Source: Zhuqueibacter pondensis | GTDB lineage: Bacteria; Zhuqueibacterota; Zhuqueibacteria; Zhuqueibacterales; Zhuqueibacteraceae | NCBI GenBank assembly: GCA_034505955.1 | Contig: JAPDQK010000018.1 | Span: forward strand, 1-64,000 | Length of the DNA stretch: 64,000 nucleotides | Direction: 5' to 3' | In this document: positions 16,934 to 25,546 of the stretch, in pieces | Position numbering within the stretch: the first letter of the stretch is position 1 | How the letters are laid out: every line of letters begins with the position of its first letter | The notes under the pieces: model-generated | Database searches by the model: none | What the model was told of the DNA's origin: nothing | Seen by the model: only the letters and a program-made list of their open reading frames with translations | Program-made: the position numbers and the translations under genes

Positions 16934-17008
16934 TTTGTCATTCAGAAAGAATCCTTTTAATATCCAAGTCAGTGCCAAGAATGAAAAGGATTCCTCCTGA
17001 ATGACAAA
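16934..17008. repeat. 75-bp composite palindrome
   Basis: Two nested pairs of perfect arms: TTTGTCATTCAG (16934-16945) with CTGAATGACAAA (16997-17008), and GAATCCTTTT (16949-16958) with AAAAGGATTC (16984-16993), each separated by three unpaired bases, around a 25-base centre. It could fold to a long hairpin in RNA of either strand. Shares the TGTCATTC beginning with repeat R2. Confidence 0.75.
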
Positions 17009-17109
17009 TTCCTTTTATTTTGGCAAAATTCAATATCATGGTTATTCATGGCTCAAGTTTCCATATTTATTTTTAACGTGCCAAGCAGCTTGAATGAGTC
17101 CTGCACGAT

Positions 17110-17140
17110 AAAAAAGGCAAGCCCGCAGGCCGAGCTTGCC
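17110..17140 (-). terminator. Rho-independent terminator of groES
   Basis: On the minus strand GGCAAGC, an 11-base G/C-rich loop, GCTTGCC and then six T. It lies 60 bp after the groES stop in the right orientation. Confidence 0.85.
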
Positions 17141-17200
17141 TTGACAGAAATACTTTTCATGCCAGACTACCTGTCCTTCAGGCACAGTTTGTCCGCCCAT

Positions 17201-17491
17201 CTACAGAATCGCCAAAATATCATCTTCACCAACTATCAAGAACTTCTCGCCCCCATATTCGAACTCGTCACCGGCCCATTTGGCGAACAAAACCTTGTCA
17301 CCGACTTTCACAGTCGGCTCGATGCGTTTGCCATCTTTTTTGATCTTGCCTTTGCCGACCGCCAGCACTTCACCGCGCTGCGGCTTTTCTTTGGCGGTGT
17401 CCGGAATGACGATACTGCCATATTTCTTTTCGGGCTCATCCAGACGTTTGATGAGGACCCGGTCATGCAAAGGTTGAACGTTGAGTGCCAT
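17201..17491 (-). CDS. groES: GroES co-chaperonin (Hsp10)
   Basis: 96 aa: LNVQPLHDRVLIKRLDEPEKKYGSIVIPD, then GEVLAVGKGK and KVGDKVLFAKWAG, the standard Cpn10 sequence with mobile loop around residues 18-30. It caps the GroEL ring. The start at 17491 is fixed by GGAGGAGG seven bases upstream. No groEL gene follows; the gene is alone, with its own terminator, downstream of the MinD-like gene. That is unusual, since groES normally precedes groEL. Confidence 0.95.
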   Translation of the reverse strand: MALNVQPLHDRVLIKRLDEPEKKYGSIVIPDTAKEKPQRGEVLAVGKGKIKKDGKRIEPTVKVGDKVLFAKWAGDEFEYGGEKFLIVGEDDILAIL

Positions 17492-17533
17492 GAACAAACC
17501 TCCTCCTGTTTACCCTTAAAATTATTCAAAATT

Positions 17534-18826
17534 TCACTGTTTGAAAATCGGTTCGAGATGGCGAACCGCGCAGGGGTGTCCGCCATTCTGATAGTCGCAA
17601 TCACCCCAATAGAAACATTTGATGGAACAAATCGGCGCCTGCTGGTGCAGATTGATCTCGGGATATTCGGCGCGTTGTTCCATGAGCTGCTTGCGCAATT
17701 TGCGCTTTTCGAAGAAACCAGTGATCGTCGACTGGCCGAGAAGCTTGACGCTGATGAGCTTGGCAAGGTCCTGCGAAGCCGGCGATTGCGGATTTTGCAA
17801 CAGAAATGGTCGCAGCTCCCGCACGGCATGGCGCACATTTTGATCGTACGTGATGTATCCGAAATATTCAACGTCGATGAGCAATAATTCCGCCGCTGCT
17901 GCCTGGATGGCGACGCCTTCTTTGATGTCATCTTTGTGCATCACCATGTTGAGAATCAGCTTGGGGCGATGGGCCGCCAAAACTTCCTCCATCATGCCGG
18001 CAGCACTGCGATCCACTTCCTGCACTTTTTTCAAAACCTCGCTCATTGGGATGTGAATTCGGCCGGGGCGGTTCAGCTCATCGCTTTCGAGAATTTCCAT
18101 CACCCGCTCATTGTTGCGGAAAGCCAGTTGCAGCCGGCGCAACAGGCAAATCTTGATGAAATTGAAACATTCCTGAATGGCCATGGGCTCCGGATTGGTG
18201 ACCACGATGCCTTCGTCGGCGGTAAGAAAAAAATCGATGACGTTGTATGAGGAGCCGGCGCCCAGATCAAGCAGAATGAAATCAGCATCGATGGTGCGCA
18301 ATTGGCGGATGAATTTGAGCTTCTGCTGATATTTGGGATTGGCCAACCCCAACGTACCGCAGGCGCCGCTGATCAATTTGAGGCGCTCCACCGGCGTGGG
18401 GAGAACGATGTCCTTGATATCGTCAACCGCGAGTGTGTAAAAATCAAAGAACGTGTACTTCGGCTCCAGAATTCCCATCACGGTGTGAAGATTGGCCCCG
18501 CCGAGATCGGCATCGACCATGACCACGTCCTTGCCCAAACTCGCCAGACCGACTCCAATGGACGAGGTCAACACCGTCTTGCCGACGCCACCCTTGCCGC
18601 CGCCAACAGCAATCACACGCTTCGGTCGTGTTTCAGCAGCATCAGCATTTGTGCCCAACATATATCGCAGGGCATTGAAGTCAGTCGCCGTGACCCATTG
18701 ATCCTCGTCCTCATTCCAAATCAAATCATTCTTGCTGAATTTACCCTTGTCAATCATGGCCCGTAATTCCTGTGCGGAAAATGGGCCGTACTGTTTGTCA
18801 TTGACACGCACAAAAACATTATTCAT
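17534..18826 (-). CDS. GYF_2 domain fused to a MinD/FlhG-type ATPase with a Cys-rich tail
   Basis: 430 aa. The first ~55 residues are a GYF_2-type domain (YGPFSAQELRAMIDKGKFS, then LIWNEDEDQWV). A deviant Walker A follows (GGGKGGVGKT), then VVMVDADLGGANLHTVMGI and ILLDLGAGSSYNVIDFF, as in MinD/FlhG ATPases. The C-terminus ends with a Cys cluster (CSIKC..GDC...PC) that could bind a metal. There is no clear membrane-targeting helix like that of MinD. It probably positions or regulates another system; no flagellar or division gene is adjacent. ATG 18844 is an alternative start; both have possible ribosome binding sites. Confidence 0.82.
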   Translation of the reverse strand: MNNVFVRVNDKQYGPFSAQELRAMIDKGKFSKNDLIWNEDEDQWVTATDFNALRYMLGTNADAAETRPKRVIAVGGGKGGVGKTVLTSSIGVGLASLGKDVVMVDADLGGANLHTVMGILEPKYTFFDFYTLAVDDIKDIVLPTPVERLKLISGACGTLGLANPKYQQKLKFIRQLRTIDADFILLDLGAGSSYNVIDFFLTADEGIVVTNPEPMAIQECFNFIKICLLRRLQLAFRNNERVMEILESDELNRPGRIHIPMSEVLKKVQEVDRSAAGMMEEVLAAHRPKLILNMVMHKDDIKEGVAIQAAAAELLLIDVEYFGYITYDQNVRHAVRELRPFLLQNPQSPASQDLAKLISVKLLGQSTITGFFEKRKLRKQLMEQRAEYPEINLHQQAPICSIKCFYWGDCDYQNGGHPCAVRHLEPIFKQ

Positions 18827-19002
18827 TGATGCTATCCTTGCCATAGAGATCCCTGCTGATGAAAAGTCAAAGTCGCAAACTCTGCGGGAGCAGCCTGCAA
18901 TTGCAGGCCAACGGCTTTTCCTTCCTCGGACCGCCGTTTGCTGAGAAAAGGCCCGATCAGGGCCAAACCATAATAGAACAACCAGTCGTTTTCGTACAAA
19001 TT

Positions 19003-20337
19003 CTAAGGATGCCGCGCCGGTCGTAATGCTCGACGTCGCAGAAGAAATTCGGATAACTGATAATAACTCGTGATCATCCGTTTACCGCCGGGAATCGGGG
19101 TCAGGAACCGATCCCGAATCATATACAATACCGTCATGGCGGCACGATTGCGGCCAAAAATCTGATTGAGCAAGCACGATGGTTCGCGCGGCTCAATGGG
19201 AATCTCCGGATTCTCACTCGGTTGAGTGCCGGTGATGGCGGCATAAGCGTCGATGCGGCCTTCGCCTTCGATATTATCATTGCCGGTGCCCAAATCCAGC
19301 GCGTAATTCTCGAGTCGCGCTTTTAGCTCTGCGGGCGTGAGACCGTTATGCTCCTTCAAGGCCAACAAGCCAACTCCGGCAGCCAGCGGGGTCGCCATGC
19401 TTGTCCCGGAAAGCTCAACATAGTAGTCGTCGACCACACGCCCCAGTGCTGTATTCTTGGCACGGCCGGCAATGATGTTGACACCGGGAGCGACAACATC
19501 CGGTTTCTCGTAACCATCCACTGTGGGGCCGCGGCTGCTGAAATCGGCGACGCGATCCTTGTCATCCGAAGCACCCACGGTGATCACTTTCGTTGATACG
19601 CCCGGCGTGGCGATGGTGCGCTCGCCTGGTCCACTGTTGCCGGCGGCACAAAAAACCGCGATGCCTTGATCGACAGCGGCCTCGCATGTGACTTGCAGAA
19701 TATCCTTGACCCCTGCTTGCGCCGTGCCGCCGAGACTTAAACTGATCACGTGGACACCCTGCTCATGCAACCATTCAAGACCATCGACGATCGCGGAGGC
19801 GGAACCTTGTCCCTGCGAATCAAGGCCTTTGGCCATGTACAGTTTTGCCTTGGGCGCCACGCCACGATACTTGCCGTTGGATCGAATGCCGTCGCCGATG
19901 GCAATGGTTGCAACATGCGTACCGTGGCCATTACCGTCGAAATCACCTTCACCGGTAAAATCCGCCGTACCAAGAATCCGTCCGGCCAAATCGCCGTGCG
20001 TGACATCAACTCCGGTGTCGCAGATGCCGATCACCATGCCTTCCCCTTCATTTTCAAGTCGCTTCCAAACCAAATTGACATTTACGCGGGGAATGGCTTG
20101 GTCAAGGAAAGCCTGTACCGGGAAATCATCATACATGTCGCTGATGCTCAAACCTTTGGCCAGCTTTTGCAGGCTTTGTTTGGAAAGCGGGGCGCCTGCG
20201 GCCTGCTCGTCAGGAACTTCAATCTTAAAAATGCCGGTCAGTTTGTACTTTTTGAGTACTTTGATCCCGCTCGCGGCAAAAGCCTTTTCAAGCTCCTCGA
20301 ATTCTGTCGGTTTTTCGCATTTGATGAATTTGATCAT
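19003..20337 (-). CDS. Subtilisin-family serine protease (S8)
   Basis: 444 aa. Catalytic triad Asp107 (ICDTGVD), His138 (GHGTHVA) and Ser313 (SGTSMATP), oxyanion Asn234 (AAGNSGPG). The first ~95 residues resemble an inhibitor-like propeptide (IKVLKKYKLTGIFKIEVPDE). There is no hydrophobic signal sequence, so it may act in the cytoplasm or leave by another route. The ~60-residue tail is basic. CGGAGCG precedes the start. It is followed upstream by two amidases in the same direction, with only 21 bp to the first. Confidence 0.93.
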   Translation of the reverse strand: MIKFIKCEKPTEFEELEKAFAASGIKVLKKYKLTGIFKIEVPDEQAAGAPLSKQSLQKLAKGLSISDMYDDFPVQAFLDQAIPRVNVNLVWKRLENEGEGMVIGICDTGVDVTHGDLAGRILGTADFTGEGDFDGNGHGTHVATIAIGDGIRSNGKYRGVAPKAKLYMAKGLDSQGQGSASAIVDGLEWLHEQGVHVISLSLGGTAQAGVKDILQVTCEAAVDQGIAVFCAAGNSGPGERTIATPGVSTKVITVGASDDKDRVADFSSRGPTVDGYEKPDVVAPGVNIIAGRAKNTALGRVVDDYYVELSGTSMATPLAAGVGLLALKEHNGLTPAELKARLENYALDLGTGNDNIEGEGRIDAYAAITGTQPSENPEIPIEPREPSCLLNQIFGRNRAAMTVLYMIRDRFLTPIPGGKRMITSYYQLSEFLLRRRALRPARHP

Positions 20338-20358
20338 ACGCGCTCCGCTTTTGGTAAA

Positions 20359-21027
20359 TTATCCCTGGAAATAATTTTCAATCCCATCGGCAATCGCTTG
20401 TGCAATTTTTTCCTGATTGGCCGGATTGGCAAGAAATTGCGCCTGCTGGTTGTTTGAAATAAACTCGGTCTCCACCAGGCACGCCGGCATCTGCGTTTCC
20501 CGCAGCACCACAAAGTTTGCCGCTTTGACACCTCGATTATTATGGGTGGGGAAGACCGCGACCAAAACTTGGTGAATGTTGGTGGCAAGCGCGCGGCCAT
20601 CTTGAGAAGCATTCGTGTGATGGTAGGTTTCGATGCCGGTCGCACTCGTATTGTCTGAGGAATTGCAATGGATGCTGACAAAAATATCCGTACCAGCCGT
20701 GTTGGCCAGCTCAGCCCTGCGTCCCAGCTCAACAAAAACATCTTCGTTTCGAGTCATCAAGACCTGATGTCCGCGACTTTCGAGAAATGTTTGCAATTTT
20801 TGAGCAATGGCCAGGGTTACGGTTTTCTCATTGAGTCCGACCGATTGATTGCGAGCGCCGGGATCATTACCACCGTGGCCGGCATCGACTGCGATAAATC
20901 GGCCCTGGGCAGGTGGTACCGGAGGCGGGGCTGGAGGCGGCGGGACTTTTCTCTCCTCTGAGCCAAAAAGTTTGCGAATGAAATCCCACATCCGTTGAAT
21001 CCAGCTTGATTGTTGGGGAGCAGGCAT
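20359..21027 (-). CDS. N-acetylmuramoyl-L-alanine amidase (Amidase_3)
   Basis: 222 aa. A short N-terminal region with a Trp/Phe-rich amphipathic segment and a Pro-rich linker (PPPPAPPPVPPA) leads to the catalytic domain: IAVDAGHGGNDPGARN, SIHCNSSDN, ACLVETEFISN, i.e. the zinc-binding His/Glu/His set and catalytic Glu. No signal peptide. The start at 21027 (AGGA six bases upstream) replaces a longer frame to 21366 that would overlap the next gene. Paralog of 21158-21787 and of the catalytic domain of 10799-12421. Confidence 0.9.
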   Translation of the reverse strand: MPAPQQSSWIQRMWDFIRKLFGSEERKVPPPPAPPPVPPAQGRFIAVDAGHGGNDPGARNQSVGLNEKTVTLAIAQKLQTFLESRGHQVLMTRNEDVFVELGRRAELANTAGTDIFVSIHCNSSDNTSATGIETYHHTNASQDGRALATNIHQVLVAVFPTHNNRGVKAANFVVLRETQMPACLVETEFISNNQQAQFLANPANQEKIAQAIADGIENYFQG

Positions 21028-21157
21028 ATCTATCCTCGTTTTGGTTGCTTCGTACTCTTCTGCTTTTCGAAGGCGCCAACACCATGATGAATTTAACAGG
21101 CAGCGAAAAAAGTTGAATTGACGCTGACTGGTAATATAGTGCCACTTCCGATTGCGA

Positions 21158-21787
21158 TCAAGCTTTTTTTCGGTGAAACTTTGAGGGCCGCGAGCGATGT
21201 GCCAATGCCCGTTGCTGGCTTTTCGAATGGACCTCCCCAAAATCCATAATGCCCTCGGCAATGGCGCGGGCAAGATTCTCCTGATTGGTTGGCGAAGCCA
21301 GAAATTCGAGCTGTGTGGGATTGGAAATAAATTCGGCTTCAATCTGACAGGCCGGCATTTGGGCAAAACGGAGTACGAAAAGATCCTTGGGCTTCACCCC
21401 GCGATTGACATGATCGATGAAAGTCGAAGCCAGCGAATCCTGAATCGCTCGCGCCAACTTTTCACTCACCGACGAATCCGGGTGGTAAAGCGTTTCGATT
21501 CCCTCCGGATTCGGATCCGAATACGCATTGCAATGCAGGCTGACAAAAATGTCGGCCCCGGCCGAATTGGCGCATTCAATACGTTTGCGCAAATCCAAAA
21601 TCAGGTTCTCGTCCAAATGCCTGTCATCATGACGCGTGTAGATCACCTGGTGACCGCACTGCTTCAAGAGTTTGCCTACTTTCAAGGAAAGTGCCAGCAT
21701 GACGTCCTTTTCGCGCAGCTCAAACGGATTGACTCCGATGGCGCCGGGAAAAATTCCGCCGTGTCCCGGATCAAGCGCGATTTTCAT
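21158..21787 (-). CDS. N-acetylmuramoyl-L-alanine amidase (Amidase_3)
   Basis: 209 aa, essentially only the catalytic domain: MKIALDPGHGGIFPGAIG at the very N-terminus, ELREKDVML, SLHCNAYSD and ACQIEAEFISNP. No signal peptide or cell-wall-binding domain, so it may be cytosolic or rely on a partner. GGGAGG five bases upstream fixes the ATG at 21787. A second amidase gene follows 130 bp downstream; the pair looks like a tandem duplication that has diverged. Confidence 0.9.
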   Translation of the reverse strand: MKIALDPGHGGIFPGAIGVNPFELREKDVMLALSLKVGKLLKQCGHQVIYTRHDDRHLDENLILDLRKRIECANSAGADIFVSLHCNAYSDPNPEGIETLYHPDSSVSEKLARAIQDSLASTFIDHVNRGVKPKDLFVLRFAQMPACQIEAEFISNPTQLEFLASPTNQENLARAIAEGIMDFGEVHSKSQQRALAHRSRPSKFHRKKA

Positions 21788-21880
21788 AAAGCCTCCCTCA
21801 CTGATGTCAAACACGATGCGTTGGCTTGAATTATGGACTACCGTCACGTCTCGCCCAGAAGGGCCTTTGCTTATTAAAAA

Positions 21881-21953
21881 TAAAAAACCCGGATACTTGA
21901 CTCAAGCTCTAAGCGGCCGCTAACGGTACTGCAAGCTTTGGCCCTGATCCGGG
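21881..21953 (-). terminator. Candidate structured leader or terminator before the amidase pair
   Basis: On the minus strand CCCGGAT (21953-21947) can pair with ATCCGGG (21894-21888), followed directly by six T. The 52-base interval holds two smaller palindromes, AGCGGCCGCT and CTTG-AGT-CAAG. It is about 100 bp upstream of the amidase start and 150 bp downstream of the MlaD-like gene. It could end the upstream transcript or attenuate the amidase; I could not match a known riboswitch. Confidence 0.4.
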
Positions 21954-22103
21954 CTGGAAGGCTGGGTCTCTCAGAGATTTTTAAAAAGCCTTTCCCAATA
22001 TCCGAATAAATTTGACTGGAAAAGAGCGGAAAAACTTGCTGTTAATATACAAGAATGGCACCAAGAAGTCAAGAAAAAATTTTTGACCGGGGGGCACGAA
22101 TTT

Positions 22104-23039
22104 TTAGAAGCTCAGCAAATTGATCAGATTGAAATTGCTGCCTTTGAGGAATTTCCCCAGATGCGCCCGCAGCTCAAGGGCGGCCGAATCAACCCTGGCA
22201 ATGGCTGCGTTCAAGCGCGTGTAAGTTTCTTCGTCATAAATAAGCTTGCTGAGATTACCCTGGCGCATTTGCAGCCGCAGGGAAATTTCGTCGAGCAGGA
22301 CAGTGAAAGATTCCAATTTTTGGGCGGTGCGACTGAAAATCAGCAGGGTACTGTCGATTTGAGGGGAACGACGATCGACGATTCCGCGCAGATGCGAGGA
22401 GGCCGATTCCAAATTTGTGACGGTTTGCTGCATGCCCATCTGATTGCTTTGCAAAAATTGCTTCAGCGCTGCCGCCGAGACTTGCAGATCATTGAGCGTG
22501 GTTACCAGCGGCTGGCGAACCGTCGCATCATCTAAAAAACCTGCAGCCAGCGTGATGGTCGAATCCAGCCGTTCCATGAGCCGGTTGGAGCGTCCGGCAA
22601 TCTGGCTCAGCGCCACCATCATCTCGGGGATGCCTGCGGTTTGCGTACCAAGCAACGGTGTACGGAGAGTGTCAAGATTGAGCAATGTGCCCGAAGTTCC
22701 CGGGATAATTTCCACCTTCTTGCCGCCCATCAGCTCAACGGCGGTAATATAGGCCCGTAACGAAGAGAACAGTTGAACATCCCGGTCCAGCAGCACCTCG
22801 ACACGAACGAGGCCTTTGTCCAATTTAATCGCAGCGACCTGGCCTTTTTTGACACCATTGACGGTAACAGGATCATTTACTTGAAGCCCGCCGGTATGCT
22901 CAAAAAGAAAGCTGAGGCGATATTGGTTTGCAGCCAAGCGATAGTTTTTACCCCATAAAATTCCAAACAGCAGAACAAACAGTCCAACAATAACCACCAG
23001 CCCGACTTTAAACTCAACGTTTTTCTTGTCGTTGGACAT
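22104..23039 (-). CDS. MlaD-family lipid-binding protein (MCE domain)
   Basis: 311 aa. One N-terminal transmembrane helix (VGLVVIVGLFVLLFGILWG), then an MCE domain (YRLSFLFEHTGGLQVNDPVTVNGVKKGQV) and a long helical tail with repeats of hydrophobic heptads. MCE proteins carry phospholipids between inner and outer membrane with MlaE and MlaF. Neither partner is adjacent, so they must be elsewhere or the protein works differently. It starts 9 bp after the hprK stop in the same direction. Confidence 0.88.
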   Translation of the reverse strand: MSNDKKNVEFKVGLVVIVGLFVLLFGILWGKNYRLAANQYRLSFLFEHTGGLQVNDPVTVNGVKKGQVAAIKLDKGLVRVEVLLDRDVQLFSSLRAYITAVELMGGKKVEIIPGTSGTLLNLDTLRTPLLGTQTAGIPEMMVALSQIAGRSNRLMERLDSTITLAAGFLDDATVRQPLVTTLNDLQVSAAALKQFLQSNQMGMQQTVTNLESASSHLRGIVDRRSPQIDSTLLIFSRTAQKLESFTVLLDEISLRLQMRQGNLSKLIYDEETYTRLNAAIARVDSAALELRAHLGKFLKGSNFNLINLLSF

Positions 23040-23048
23040 AACGAGGGT

Positions 23049-24029
23049 TCATTCAAAATCTCTTTCGAGATACTTCTCCATGTCGAAATGGTCCTCCGTT
23101 CCGGCCTGAATTTTTCGCCTCAGGCGTTCGTCGAATTCACGCGCCATGTTATAACCGGTAATTTTGAGCAACTGGGACATGGCGACGACTTCCGCAATCA
23201 CCGTGATGTTTTTGCCGGGGAAAATCGGCAGCTTGACGAACGGCACCTCGACATCGAGAATTTTCGTATATTGCTCGTCAACGCCAATCCGCTCATAATC
23301 TTCGCTGTTGTCCCACTCTTCGAGATGAATGACCACCTCGATTCTTTTTTGCGGCCGCGTGGCACGAATGCCAAAAATACTGCGCACGTCAATGATTCCC
23401 AAGCCGCGAATTTCCATGTGATATTTCAACATCTCGCTACCCTGCCCGATGAGGATGCCGGCGGCTTTGCGGCTGATCTGGACCACATCGTCCGCCACCA
23501 AGCGGTGACCGCGTTCCACCAAATCCAGGGCAATCTCACTCTTGCCGATGCCGCTGCGGCCAGTGAAGAGCAGGCCCACGCCATACACATCGACGAGTGA
23601 GCCGTGAACGGTGGTGGTCGGTGCGAATTTTTCATCCAAAAAGGCACCGAGCAGATGGGTAAATTGGGTGGTTTTGAGCGGGGTCCGAAAGATCGTTATG
23701 CCGCGATGGTTGGCAATCTCGATGAGTTCCGGAGGAACGGGATTGTTATCCGTGACGATGATGCAGGGGATGTCGAAATTGAGCACGGTTTGGAGCGCAT
23801 GCCGGCGCTCTCCCGGGCTCATGCTCTCCAGAAAGCGCATCTCCGTGTTTCCCAGGATCTGGATGCGATCATAGGTAAACACTTTGGTGAATCCGGCCAG
23901 TGCCAACCCCGGGCGGTTGACATCGGCTTCTTTGATGAGTTTGCGGAAACTGTACGTCCCATTCACGATTTCCAGGGACAATTTGTTTTGCGTGTTGAGG
24001 TACAGCTCCTCGACAGGAAAGTTCACCAT
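23049..24029 (-). CDS. hprK: HPr kinase/phosphorylase
   Basis: 326 aa of normal family length. Walker A GRSGIGKS at 157-164, then VERGHRLVADD with Asp180, and the HprK signature MEIRGLGIIDVRSIFGIR. It phosphorylates Ser46 of HPr, or reverses that, linking carbon state to regulation. Outside Firmicutes it often sits with a hibernation factor and nitrogen-PTS genes; here HPF is directly upstream and MlaD directly downstream. No HPr or PTS gene is in the window. Confidence 0.96.
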   Translation of the reverse strand: MVNFPVEELYLNTQNKLSLEIVNGTYSFRKLIKEADVNRPGLALAGFTKVFTYDRIQILGNTEMRFLESMSPGERRHALQTVLNFDIPCIIVTDNNPVPPELIEIANHRGITIFRTPLKTTQFTHLLGAFLDEKFAPTTTVHGSLVDVYGVGLLFTGRSGIGKSEIALDLVERGHRLVADDVVQISRKAAGILIGQGSEMLKYHMEIRGLGIIDVRSIFGIRATRPQKRIEVVIHLEEWDNSEDYERIGVDEQYTKILDVEVPFVKLPIFPGKNITVIAEVVAMSQLLKITGYNMAREFDERLRRKIQAGTEDHFDMEKYLERDFE

Positions 24030-24113
24030 TGGCGTTTCCCTTTACTTTGCACCGGCTGTGGGGGCACACCTGCGGGCAGAAACGCCCGCAGGTGCTTCAG
24101 CACAGCAGAAACT

Positions 24114-24452
24114 TCAAACTGCTTCAGCCACCTTCTCAAAAGACGTGAAGGTCGCCTTGGCATTACCTTTTTTGTGCCATTTTCCCTTGTATCTCTTCAA
24201 TTGCCGCTCCAGTTTGTCGACGGCAAGCGTGATGGACTTGTGAATATCCTCGCTTTTCTCCTTCGCCGTCAACATCTGGCCGTACACTTTGAGTTTGATC
24301 TCAGCTATTTGCGTCAACTTTTCCCACGAAAGAATGACTTCACCTTCGATAATACCATCATAATATTTTTTCAGTCGTGCTACCTCCTTTCGAGTAAAAT
24401 CCTTTAAGGGTTCCGGAGCCTTGAAATGACGGGCGGTGATCGTGATATTCAT
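24114..24452 (-). CDS. hpf: Ribosome hibernation promoting factor (HPF/YfiA family)
   Basis: 112 aa, short-form HPF: MNITITARHFKAPEPLKDF, LKKYYDGIIEGEVILSWEK and a basic second helix with LERQLKRYKGK. It binds the 30S decoding region and inactivates ribosomes in stationary phase. GGGAGG eight bases upstream of ATG 24452 is decisive; the longer frame to 24509 has no site. The hprK gene lies 84 bp downstream, a common FCB/Proteobacteria linkage. Confidence 0.94.
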   Translation of the reverse strand: MNITITARHFKAPEPLKDFTRKEVARLKKYYDGIIEGEVILSWEKLTQIAEIKLKVYGQMLTAKEKSEDIHKSITLAVDKLERQLKRYKGKWHKKGNAKATFTSFEKVAEAV

Positions 24453-24619
24453 GGGTGTCCTCCCTAAATTTAGAGGTTGTAAATTGCATCCTCGAGAGTG
24501 CGTTCTCAAAGATGCTTGGGAGTTATTTAAAAAGTTGACGTCCCCGGCACAGACAGGAACTTACTGCCTTACTTCTGTCACCCAGAGGGGTGTTTGCACC
24601 GGAGCACGTGCAGATAATC

Positions 24620-25546
24620 CTATTCTTCGATGCCAGAAGATTCTGCGCGCGGATGCGCCTGTCGATAAACCTCTTTCAGCCGCCCAACGCTGACATGGGT
24701 ATAAATCTGCGTGGTGGCAAGCGTCGAATGTCCCAACAGCTCTTTCACCGCCATGAGATCGGCGCCGCCATCCAGCAGATGCGTTGCGAAACTGTGCCGC
24801 AACACATGCGGGTGCGCCTTGTCGATCTCGGTCACTTGCCGGAGATATCTGCGCACGCAGCGATAAACCTGTGCGGCAGTCATTCTGGTGCCGCGGTCAT
24901 TGACAAAGAGCGCAGGCTCATTCTGCTGTTGACAATATGCCGGCCGGTTGTCCAGCCAGTTCGAGATTGCATGCATGGCCGCCCGGCCCAGCGGAACAAT
25001 GCGCTCGCGCGAACGCTTGCCGAGAACTCGAATCTGAAGATTGCGCAGATCAACGTCGGCAATATCCAAATTGATCAATTCCTGCCGGCGCAGGCCGCAA
25101 TTATAAAACAGCTCCAAGATGGCACGATCACGTGTGCCTTCCACCGAGCGGATGTCCGGTAATTGCAATGCCTCCGATAGCGCTGGTGCGGGAATGACGG
25201 AGGGAAGTCGTTTCGGCGTTTTGAGTGCTACCAGATTGACGGTGGGGTTGTGATCCATCCCTCCTTCACGTGCGACAAATCGGAGAAATGTCCGGAGCGT
25301 GACCAGCTTGCGGTTGATGGTGGCCGCCGCCAGGCCGCCGCGAGAGAGCAGAGCCAGATATTTCCGCACGTGCAAACGCCGGACCGCAGCGCTTATTTTT
25401 TCCTCACGCAGGAATTCACCAAACTGGCGCAGATCGGTTTCACGTGTTTCCAACGTGCGGGGCGAGGCTTGTCGCTCGGTTTTCAGATAAACCAGAAATT
25501 TTTCCAGCCAGGCTTCAAAATTTTTACTCGAGATCTGCCGGCTCAT
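24620..25546 (-). CDS. xerC: Tyrosine recombinase XerC/XerD
   Basis: 308 aa. N-terminal SAM-like domain (WLEKFLVYLKTERQASPRTL) and C-terminal catalytic domain with R153, K177, H247, R250, H273 and Tyr282 (ATTQIYTHV). It resolves chromosome dimers at dif. The start at 25546 lies inside the last codons of topA (23-bp overlap), and the linked topA-xerC order is common in many phyla. Which of XerC or XerD it is cannot be told from the sequence alone. Confidence 0.93.
   Translation of the reverse strand: MSRQISSKNFEAWLEKFLVYLKTERQASPRTLETRETDLRQFGEFLREEKISAAVRRLHVRKYLALLSRGGLAAATINRKLVTLRTFLRFVAREGGMDHNPTVNLVALKTPKRLPSVIPAPALSEALQLPDIRSVEGTRDRAILELFYNCGLRRQELINLDIADVDLRNLQIRVLGKRSRERIVPLGRAAMHAISNWLDNRPAYCQQQNEPALFVNDRGTRMTAAQVYRCVRRYLRQVTEIDKAHPHVLRHSFATHLLDGGADLMAVKELLGHSTLATTQIYTHVSVGRLKEVYRQAHPRAESSGIEE

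Larger units (their letters stand above)
16714..17200. other. 487-bp intergenic region
   Basis: No protein-coding frame is convincing. It holds a large near-perfect palindrome (16934-17008) and the groES terminator (17110-17140), both described separately, and presumably the promoter of the acyltransferase-glycosyltransferase pair. Confidence 0.6.

Noticed and set aside
21881..21953. Cyclic-di-GMP (GEMM) or ydaO riboswitch before the amidase
   Set aside because: The conserved core sequences of these classes are not present.
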